From contig JACKKJ010000007.1 in NCBI GenBank assembly GCA_024236495.1, positions 1 through 38,521 on the forward strand: DNA of 38,521 bases. The letters run 5' to 3'. Shown one piece after another: positions 1 through 5,628 of the stretch; the first letter of the stretch is position 1; the number at the start of each line of letters is the position of its first letter. The notes below the pieces were generated by a model, which was not told the origin of the DNA, ran no database searches, and saw only the letters and a program-made list of their open reading frames with translations. Made by a program: the position numbers and the translations under genes. Source of the DNA: Paracoccaceae bacterium (GTDB lineage: Bacteria; Pseudomonadota; Alphaproteobacteria; Rhodobacterales; Rhodobacteraceae).

Positions 1-272
1 ACCTCTGCCAGCGGCAATATCGGCGCAGAAGGCCCCAAGAGCAGCCGCTCTGACCCGAAAGCTCTCACTATTGTCTCTTCAGGGGATACATTGGCGCACC
101 CATTTTCCGCCTTAACGCTGGCCAAGCCGAATTGGTTCCGTTCTTGCCGATTGAACAATCGACAGAAAGGATGGCACTGACGCCGCCCAAGAAACCGCCG
201 GCATGATGTCGCCGATCCCGGGACCGCACTCCGCGCGGGCCGATGACCTTGAGTTGGCTTTTCGAAGATCCG
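1..272. other. gene-free left flank, 3' side of tRNA-Leu
   Basis: I see no supportable gene here. One plus-strand frame stays open from base 1 to the TGA at 178-180 but contains no recognisable motif, so it could be the tail of a gene cut by the window edge or chance. Bases 61-180 are about 51% GC by my count, lower than the coding DNA around. This is the DNA beyond the 3' end of a tRNA gene, a common integration site for mobile elements, but no integrase or repeated tRNA end is visible. Confidence 0.4.
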
Positions 273-356
273 TGGTGCCCGAGGTCGGACTCGAACCGAC
301 ATACCTTGCGGTGGCGGATTTTGAATCCGCTGCGTCTACCATTCCGCCACTCGGGC
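273..356 (-). tRNA. tRNA-Leu, anticodon CAA
   Basis: The minus strand gives an 84-base tRNA with the acceptor arm GCCCGAG (350-356) pairing with CTCGGGC, and an encoded 3' CCA (273-275). The anticodon stem is GCGGA/TCCGC and its seven-base loop is TTCAAAA, so the anticodon is CAA (321-323) and the tRNA reads UUG leucine codons. The T arm contains GTTCGAGTC. The variable region has a short extra arm (ACC-GCAA-GGT), as expected of a class II leucine tRNA. The A36-A37-A38 run in the anticodon loop is the recognition signature of MiaA, whose gene is also in this window. Confidence 0.96.
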
Positions 357-368
357 CACAGGCAAGCG

Positions 369-396
369 GTCTAACCCGCCGCCGTTTCCAACACAA
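369..396 (-). promoter_or_regulatory. possible tRNA-Leu promoter
   Basis: On the minus strand TTGTGT (391-396) and TTAGAC (369-374) are separated by 16 bases and lie just upstream of the tRNA 5' end at 356. The -10 hexamer is weak, so the call is tentative. It would give a very short 5' leader. Confidence 0.35.
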
Positions 397-435
397 GCGC
401 TTTGCACGGTGCCGCGACCGGGCTTTGGGCCGGGG

Positions 436-1296
436 CTAGAGCCGGTCGGCGCGGAACGTGTCGCACTCGTTGATGTCGCCGGTCTGGTAGCCGCGCGCGA
501 ACCACCGTTCCCGCTGATCCGAGGTGCCGTGGGTGAAGGTATGTGGCATCGGCTGGCGCCCGGCGTTGCGCTGGAGCGTGTCGTCACCGATCTTGCGCGC
601 CGCGTTCAAGGCCTCCTTCAGGTCGCCGGGTTCGATCGTGCCAAGGACCGCCTCGGCCTGATGCGCCCAGATTCCGGACAGGCAGTCGGCCTGCAGTTCG
701 ATACGCACCGAAATCGCGTTCGCATCGGTCTGACTGGCACGCTGGCGCGCCGCATTCGCCTGCCCGAGGATGCCCAGTTCGTCCTGAACGTGATGGGCGA
801 CCTCGTGCGCGACGACATAGGCCGCGGCAAAGTCGCCGCCCGCACCAAGCTGACGCGACAGCGTGACGAAGAAGTCCGTATCAAGGTAGATCTTCCGGTC
901 GACCGGACAGTAAAAGGGGCCGGTCGCCGCCGAAGCCGTGGCGCAGGGCGACTGCGTCATGCCCTTGAACAGCACAAGCGTCGGTGGCGAATACGCTTCC
1001 CCCAGTTCGGCGCGGAAGATGCGGCCCCAGATCTCTTCGGTGTCCGCCAGCGTCACCGACACGAATTCTGCCGCCTGGCGGTCCGCCTCGGTCAGTTCGG
1101 TGGTGGACTGGACGGTGCCGCCGCCCTGCTGGCGCGACAGTTCATCCAGGACAGGCCTGACATCGACGCCAAGGAAATAGGCCACGACCACGATGGCGAT
1201 CATGCCAAGCCCGCCGACCTGCGCGGTTCCGCCTCGGCGCGCCATGCGGCGACGGTCCTCGATATTGTCGCTTTGCCGACGACCCTGCCAACGCAT
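436..1296 (-). CDS. ypfJ: YpfJ/KPN_00809-family neutral zinc metallopeptidase
   Basis: The 286-residue protein belongs to the putative neutral zinc metallopeptidase family (YpfJ, PF04228 type). A single hydrophobic segment at about residues 29-46 follows a basic N-terminus, so the protease domain should face the periplasm. The zinc motif HEVAH is at residues 164-168, and a downstream glutamate (about 200, in RIELQADC) is the likely third ligand. Cysteines at 119 and 130 could form a disulfide. The N-terminal pattern (M-R-W-x-G-R-x-x-S-x-N-I-E-D-R-R) is typical of the family. The ATG is preceded by a G-rich Shine-Dalgarno region. Physiological substrates of the family are unknown to me. It is transcribed towards the tRNA gene. 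Confidence 0.88.
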   Translation of the reverse strand: MRWQGRRQSDNIEDRRRMARRGGTAQVGGLGMIAIVVVAYFLGVDVRPVLDELSRQQGGGTVQSTTELTEADRQAAEFVSVTLADTEEIWGRIFRAELGEAYSPPTLVLFKGMTQSPCATASAATGPFYCPVDRKIYLDTDFFVTLSRQLGAGGDFAAAYVVAHEVAHHVQDELGILGQANAARQRASQTDANAISVRIELQADCLSGIWAHQAEAVLGTIEPGDLKEALNAARKIGDDTLQRNAGRQPMPHTFTHGTSDQRERWFARGYQTGDINECDTFRADRL

Positions 1297-1438
1297 CTCA
1301 TCCCCCGGGGATCATACAATCCTGCCACGATAGCCTGCCGCCGCGCCGGTCGACAAGCCGCTTGACGACCCGGCCGCCCCGTGGCCTAAGAAGCCGTTCG
1401 GCCCCGCTGGCCGACCTGGAGTTCGGAGTGGTTCGGCG

Positions 1439-2017
1439 ATGATCCGCGGCCTTTATGACTGGACGATGAGACTGGCGACCCACCGGCACGCCCTGCCCGC
1501 GCTGGCGGCGGTTTCCTTCGTGGAAAGCTCCTTCTTCCCGATTCCGCCAGACCTTCTGATGATCCCGATGATCCTCGCGCGTCCGTCGCGTGCCTGGCTT
1601 GTGGCGCTTGTGTCGCTGGTGGCCTCGGTTCTTGGCGGACTTCTGGGCTATGCCATCGGCGCCTTCGCCTTCACCGAAATCGGGCAGCCGATCCTCGCGT
1701 CCCTGGGCAAGGCCGATGCCATGGCCGAATTCAACACCCGTTTCAACGACTTCGGCTTCTGGGCGGTTCTGATAGCGGGCGTCACCCCCTTCCCCTACAA
1801 GGTCATCACGATCATGTCGGGCTGGACCGGCATGCCGCTTGCGACCTTTGTCGCCACCTCGATTCTGGCACGGGGCTTGCGGTTCTTCGTCGTCGCCGCC
1901 CTGCTTTGGAAATTCGGCGCCCCGGTGCGCGACTTCATCGAACGCAGGCTTGGGCTGGTCTTCACAGCCTTTGTCGCGCTCTTGCTCGGAGGCTTCCTTT
2001 TGGTGCGCTACCTTTGA
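1439..2017 (+). CDS. YqaA/DedA-like VTT-domain membrane protein
   Basis: This 192-residue polytopic protein has the features of the YqaA subgroup of the DedA/SNARE-associated (VTT) family: an N-terminal segment with VESSFFPIPPDLL, glycine-rich membrane helices (SVLGGLLGYAIG), and the motif GVTPFPYKVITIMSGW, followed by a last helix with basic residues. DedA-type proteins act in the inner membrane and have been linked to lipid scrambling and undecaprenyl-phosphate recycling; the role of this subgroup is less clear. Its stop codon overlaps the TTG start of dsbB in a TTGA junction, so the two are probably co-transcribed and translationally coupled. Confidence 0.85.
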   Translation: MIRGLYDWTMRLATHRHALPALAAVSFVESSFFPIPPDLLMIPMILARPSRAWLVALVSLVASVLGGLLGYAIGAFAFTEIGQPILASLGKADAMAEFNTRFNDFGFWAVLIAGVTPFPYKVITIMSGWTGMPLATFVATSILARGLRFFVVAALLWKFGAPVRDFIERRLGLVFTAFVALLLGGFLLVRYL

Positions 2018-2472
2018 CCCGGACCCGGTTCATCCTTCTGGCCGCTCTCGGCTCTGTCCTTCTTCTTGGGGGGGCTTTCGTGTTTCAGGCTTTCGGCTAC
2101 GCGCCTTGCAAGCTTTGTCTCTGGCAACGCTGGCCCCACGCGGCGGCCATCGTCATCGCCGGTCTTGGCCTGATCGTCGGCTGGCGCGTCCTGCCCTGGC
2201 TTGGCGCCGCCGCCGCCGCCACCACCGGTGCGATCGGCGTCTTTCATGCGGGGGTCGAACTTGGCTGGTGGGAGGGTCCCACCACCTGCACCTCGGGCGC
2301 CATCGGCGGTCTGAGCGTCGATGACCTTCTGGCCCAGATCAACGCCGCGCCGCTGATCCGCTGCGACGAAATCGCCTGGAGCCTTCTTGGTGTCTCCATG
2401 GCCGGCTGGAACGCGATCATCTCCTTCGCGCTGGCCGCGATCTGGGTGATGGCCGCGACCCGCCGGGCCTGA
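2014..2472 (+). CDS. dsbB: disulfide bond formation protein B (DsbB family)
   Basis: A 152-residue inner-membrane protein with four predicted helices and the two cysteine pairs expected of DsbB: a CxxC (CKLC, residues 32-35) after the first helix, and C92/C117 in the second periplasmic loop. DsbB reoxidises DsbA and passes electrons to quinone. I chose the TTG at 2014 because it overlaps the upstream stop (TTGA) and gives an immediate first membrane helix. The frame stays open back to an ATG at 1906, but that would add 36 non-family residues antiparallel to nothing and fully inside the preceding gene. A GGAGG at 1988-1992 is rather far for a ribosome binding site, so the start is moderately sure. 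No dsbA is nearby. Confidence 0.87.
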   Translation: MTRTRFILLAALGSVLLLGGAFVFQAFGYAPCKLCLWQRWPHAAAIVIAGLGLIVGWRVLPWLGAAAAATTGAIGVFHAGVELGWWEGPTTCTSGAIGGLSVDDLLAQINAAPLIRCDEIAWSLLGVSMAGWNAIISFALAAIWVMAATRRA

Positions 2473-2925
2473 TCAGCGCCGGCTCGCGCGCCGGGTCGAC
2501 AGAAGCAGGCTGGTTTCCGAGGCCAGAACCCCTTCGTAGTTGCGCACCTTGAGAAGCACCGCGTCCAGTTCCTCCAGCGTGCGGGTGCCAATCTCGGCAA
2601 CCACGTCCCAGCGGCCATTGGTGGAATGAACGGCGATCACCTCGGGCAAACCGGCAAGGCGGGCGATGATCCGTTCCGTGCCGCGCCCCTCGATCGCGAT
2701 CATCATCAGCCCGCGCACAGGCTGCGCGGTCACGTCCGACCGGGTCAGCACGGTGAAACCCACGATCTCTCCGCGCGCGCTCAGCCGTTCCATTCTGGCC
2801 CGGACGGTGGCGCGCGCGATCCCCAGCCGGTCCGCCAGATCGGAAAGCGATGCGCGCCCGTCGCGGCGCAGTTCCGCTATGATCCGCTGGTCAACATCGT
2901 CCAGTTCGTTCTTGTTGGCTGACAT
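2473..2925 (-). CDS. Lrp/AsnC-family transcriptional regulator
   Basis: The 150-residue protein starts with ELDDVDQRIIAELRRDGR, the classic entry into the Lrp/AsnC winged helix-turn-helix (about residues 8-55, including LGIARATVRARMERL). A C-terminal RAM/ligand-sensing domain follows (GLMMIAIEG, then EVIAVHSTNGRWDVVAEIG). It is divergent from the arginase gene with about 100 bases between, and Lrp-type regulators of this kind usually control the adjacent amino-acid catabolic operon. I therefore infer it senses arginine, ornithine or proline and controls the arginase operon. The ATG at 2925 was chosen because upstream codons in the open frame run through the shared promoter. Its stop abuts the dsbB stop (convergent, zero spacing). 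Confidence 0.9.
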   Translation of the reverse strand: MSANKNELDDVDQRIIAELRRDGRASLSDLADRLGIARATVRARMERLSARGEIVGFTVLTRSDVTAQPVRGLMMIAIEGRGTERIIARLAGLPEVIAVHSTNGRWDVVAEIGTRTLEELDAVLLKVRNYEGVLASETSLLLSTRRASRR

Positions 2926-2928
2926 TTC

Positions 2929-2986
2929 GGACAAACCTTCGACCGTTCCGACAAAATTGCGGGTATTGTCTGACACAAACCGACAA
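2929..2986 (+). promoter_or_regulatory. candidate Lrp-type operator: repeated GACAA half-sites
   Basis: The divergent intergenic region has GACAA at 2930-2934, 2950-2954 and 2982-2986, and the inverted form TTGTC at 2966-2970. The last is part of the perfect 9-base palindrome TGTCTGACA (2967-2975). Centres are 16-20 bases apart. Multiple phased sites are typical for Lrp/AsnC proteins, which wrap DNA as octamers. The assignment to the adjacent regulator is inference. Confidence 0.45.
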
Positions 2987-2990
2987 CACA

Positions 2991-3022
2991 CTCTCTCGCA
3001 AGCCTGAATCTTCGCGAGAGAG
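2991..3022 (+). promoter_or_regulatory. inverted repeat over the arginase ribosome binding site
   Basis: CTCTCTCGC (2991-2999) and GCGAGAGAG (3014-3022) form a perfect 9-base inverted repeat with a 14-base loop, ending three bases before the arginase ATG at 3026. The right arm contains the only purine-rich Shine-Dalgarno-like stretch (GAGAGAG), so the RNA hairpin would mask the ribosome binding site. It could instead be a DNA operator. Confidence 0.6.
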
Positions 3023-3025
3023 CAG

Positions 3026-3952
3026 ATGACAAAGACCTGTATCCTGATCGGCGCCCCGATCGACACCGGCCAAAGACGCGCCGGCTGCCTGATGGGCCCG
3101 GCGGCCTACCGCGTTGCGGGGCTGGCCCAGGCCATCATCGACACTGGCAACCGTGCCGAGGACTGGGGCGATCTCTCGATGCCGGCCCTGCGGCCGGCCA
3201 GCTGCGCCAATCCCGCCGTCCATTCCCTGGCCGAGACCGTCGGCTGGACCGAAGCGCTGGCTGGCGCCGGCGAACGTGCGATGGCGGCGGGCTTCCCGAT
3301 CTTCCTGGGCGGCGATCATTCGCTGTCGCTGGGGTCGGTGGCCGGGGTCGCGGCCCATGCCGCCGCCGCCGGCCGGCCGCTGTTCGTCCTGTGGCTCGAT
3401 GCGCATTCCGACTACCACACGCCGCTGACGACCGCCTCGGGCAACCTGCATGGCACGCCCGTCGCCTATATCGCCGGGCGCCCGGGCTTTGACGCCTTTC
3501 CACCCTTCCCCGCGCCGGTCGCGCCCGAACGCATCTGCCTTTACGGGATCCGTTCGGTCGACGGGCCTGAACATGCAGGCCTTGTGGAAACCGACGCGAC
3601 GATCTGCGACATGCGCGCGCTTGACGAACGCGGCATCGTCGCGCCCTTGCGCGAATTCCTTGACAGGGTGCGTGCCGAAGACGGGCTTCTGCACGTCTCG
3701 CTGGATGTCGATTTCCTCGACCCCGGCATCGCGCCCGCCGTCGGCACCACCGTGCCCGGCGGCATCACCTTCCGCGAGGCGCATCTGGTGATGGAGCTTC
3801 TGCACGAAAGCGGCCTTGTCACCTCGCTCGACCTGGTCGAGCTCAACCCCTTCCTCGATGAACGCGGGCGGACGGCGAAGCTCATGGTGGACCTTGTCGG
3901 GTCACTCATGGGCCGCAAGGTCTTCGACCGCCCGACCCGGAGTTTCGGATGA
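3026..3952 (+). CDS. rocF: arginase
   Basis: Arginase hydrolyses L-arginine to L-ornithine and urea (EC 3.5.3.1). The 308-residue protein shows all manganese-ligand motifs of the ureohydrolase family: GGDHS (H98), DAHSD (D125, H127, D129) and SLDVDFLDP (D227, D229). The substrate-side motif SGNLHGTP is at about 138-145. An N-terminal GAPIDTGQRRAGCLMGP stretch is typical of true arginases rather than agmatinases. Translation of the ornithine cyclodeaminase gene starts within its stop codon (ATGA), so the pair forms a coupled arginine-to-proline catabolic operon. A divergent Lrp/AsnC gene and the hairpin over its ribosome binding site suggest substrate-responsive control. Confidence 0.95.
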   Translation: MTKTCILIGAPIDTGQRRAGCLMGPAAYRVAGLAQAIIDTGNRAEDWGDLSMPALRPASCANPAVHSLAETVGWTEALAGAGERAMAAGFPIFLGGDHSLSLGSVAGVAAHAAAAGRPLFVLWLDAHSDYHTPLTTASGNLHGTPVAYIAGRPGFDAFPPFPAPVAPERICLYGIRSVDGPEHAGLVETDATICDMRALDERGIVAPLREFLDRVRAEDGLLHVSLDVDFLDPGIAPAVGTTVPGGITFREAHLVMELLHESGLVTSLDLVELNPFLDERGRTAKLMVDLVGSLMGRKVFDRPTRSFG

Positions 3953-5016
3953 TGACCAGAAAACTGAACGTCGTTCCCTTTGTCAGCGTCGACAACATGA
4001 TGAAGCTTGTCCTTCATCTGGGCGTCGAACGCGTCATGACCGAGATCGCCGCCTGTATCGAGGCCGATTTCAGGCGCTGGCCGCTGTTTGACAAGACGCC
4101 GCGCGTCGCCTCGCATTCCGATGTGGGGGTGATCGAACTGATGCCCACCTCGGACGGGAAGATGTATGGCTTCAAATACGTCAACGGCCACCCGAAAAAC
4201 ATGCGCGAAGGGTTGCAGACCGTCACCGCCTTCGGCCTTCTGGCCGATGTCAACACCGGCTACCCGATCCTTCTGACGGAAATGACCATCCTGACCGCGC
4301 TCAGGACCGCCGCGATGTCGGCGCTTGCCGCCCGCCACCTTGCGCCCAGGGACGCGCGGACGATGGCGATGATCGGCAACGGTGCGCAGGCGGAGTTTCA
4401 GGCGCTGGCCTTTCACGCGATCTGTGGCATCGACACCGTTCGACTTTACGACATCGACCCGGTCGCGACGGAAAAGTGCCTGCGCAACCTCAAGGGCTCC
4501 GGCCTGACGGCGATCGCCTGCAAAAGCCCCGAAGAGGCCGTCGAGGGCGCCGGGATCATCACCACCTGCACCGCCGACAAGCAATATGCGACGATTCTGA
4601 CCGACAACCTCGTCGGCGCCGGTGTCCATGTCAACGCGGTCGGCGGCGACTGTCCGGGGAAGACGGAACTCCACCGCGACATCCTCCTGCGCTCCTCGAT
4701 CTTCGTGGAATACCCGCCCCAGACCCGCATCGAGGGCGAGATCCAGCAGCTTGCCCCCGACCATCCCGTGACCGAGCTCTGGCAGGTCATGACCGGCGCC
4801 GCCGCCGGGCGCACCGATGCGCGCCAGATCACGCTTTTCGACAGCGTTGGCTTCGCGATCGAGGATTTCTCGGCCCTGCGCTACATCCACGGCCAGTTGC
4901 AGGGCACCGGCTTCTTCGAGGAACTGGACATGATCGCCGACCCCGACGAGCCACGCGACCTCTACGGGATGCTCTTGCGGGCCAGTGAGGCCGAACCGGG
5001 CATCAGCGCGGCCTGA
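3949..5016 (+). CDS. ocd: ornithine cyclodeaminase
   Basis: The 355-residue enzyme converts L-ornithine to L-proline and ammonia using bound NAD. It belongs to the OCD/mu-crystallin family. The Rossmann dinucleotide site GNGAQAEF is at residues 143-150. The catalytic-aspartate motif VGGDCPGKTELH (D234) matches the signature in which the Pseudomonas enzyme has its catalytic aspartate. GFKYVNGHPKN (about 74-84) carries the substrate-binding lysine region. The first ATG overlaps the arginase stop by four bases; a second ATG immediately follows, so the true protein could be one residue shorter. It lies second in the arginase operon and supplies the last step from arginine to proline. Confidence 0.95.
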   Translation: MMTRKLNVVPFVSVDNMMKLVLHLGVERVMTEIAACIEADFRRWPLFDKTPRVASHSDVGVIELMPTSDGKMYGFKYVNGHPKNMREGLQTVTAFGLLADVNTGYPILLTEMTILTALRTAAMSALAARHLAPRDARTMAMIGNGAQAEFQALAFHAICGIDTVRLYDIDPVATEKCLRNLKGSGLTAIACKSPEEAVEGAGIITTCTADKQYATILTDNLVGAGVHVNAVGGDCPGKTELHRDILLRSSIFVEYPPQTRIEGEIQQLAPDHPVTELWQVMTGAAAGRTDARQITLFDSVGFAIEDFSALRYIHGQLQGTGFFEELDMIADPDEPRDLYGMLLRASEAEPGISAA

Positions 5017-5076
5017 ACCCTGGGGCGGCGGCGAACCTGGCCTCGCCTGGGCCCGGGCGCAAGGGCCGCCTGACCC

Positions 5077-5126
5077 TTCAGTCTGGCGCAAATACTCCCG
5101 CCGGAGGCTCCCGCAGTCTCCGGCGG
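5077..5126. repeat. intergenic hairpin element, copy A
   Basis: This copy (...TTCA.TCTGGCGCAAATACTCCCG...) sits between the convergent ends of ocd and usg. It contains the 9-base stem 5098-5106/5118-5126 (CCGCCGGAG/CTCCGGCGG). It resembles the elements at 11607 and 38475 and probably acts as a bidirectional transcription terminator. Confidence 0.6.
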
Positions 5127-5144
5127 CGCGACACCGGGGTACCC

Positions 5145-5426
5145 TCAGTGCAGGTGAAACTCCCCCACCACGTTGCGCCATTCGCCCGGGCCGATCAGCT
5201 TGCGGTGACAAAAACGCACCGAATGCAGCGGCCCCTCGATCTTTTCCTGCCAGAACTCGATGAACCGGAACAGCTCCGGGTAATCCGGCGCAAGATCGTA
5301 TTCCTGCCAGATGAACGAATTCAGGACGCTGCGGAAATCGGGCAACCGGTAGTAGAATTCGGCCGTGGTCAGCCCGTATCCCCTCAGCATCAGTTCGGTT
5401 TCCGCGCCCGGTCCTTCCGCCCGCAT
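5145..5426 (-). CDS. usg: Usg family protein
   Basis: The 93-residue protein matches the alphaproteobacterial Usg family: it contains LMLRGYGLTTAEFYYRLPDF, WQEYDLAPDYPELFRFIEFW and EGPLHSVRFCHRKLI, which are the family's conserved blocks. The name comes from a gene found upstream of trpF in Caulobacter; its function is unknown. No membrane or secretion signal is seen, so it should be cytoplasmic. The ATG at 5426 is preceded by AGGAGG at good spacing, and residues upstream in the open frame do not resemble the family. It is divergent from gyrA with about 200 bases between and is not next to trpF here. Confidence 0.88.
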   Translation of the reverse strand: MRAEGPGAETELMLRGYGLTTAEFYYRLPDFRSVLNSFIWQEYDLAPDYPELFRFIEFWQEKIEGPLHSVRFCHRKLIGPGEWRNVVGEFHLH

Positions 5427-5542
5427 CGCACCCTCCTGACTTGCCTCTGCCAGCAAGTTTGCCGAAGACTTCCTGCTTTTCAATGAAAACAATGTGTTGA
5501 GACTTTGGCACCCCCAGCCAAGGACAATCGGCCCGCCTGCCA

Positions 5543-5572
5543 TTGCACCCAACAGATTGGATGGGATATAGT
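5543..5572 (+). promoter_or_regulatory. probable gyrA promoter
   Basis: TTGCAC (5543-5548) and TATAGT (5567-5572) are separated by 18 bases, about 57 bases before the gyrA start. Both hexamers are good housekeeping sigma-factor matches for a GC-rich genome. Confidence 0.55.
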
Positions 5573-5628
5573 CTTGCACAACAACATGTGGCCCATCCCG
5601 GCCCCAGATCAACAATGGGCGAGCATCC

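Noticed and set aside
203..439. Short open frames on both strands across the tRNA gene (such as 203-439 plus and 112-396 minus)
   Set aside because: They read through a well-formed tRNA and show no protein features.
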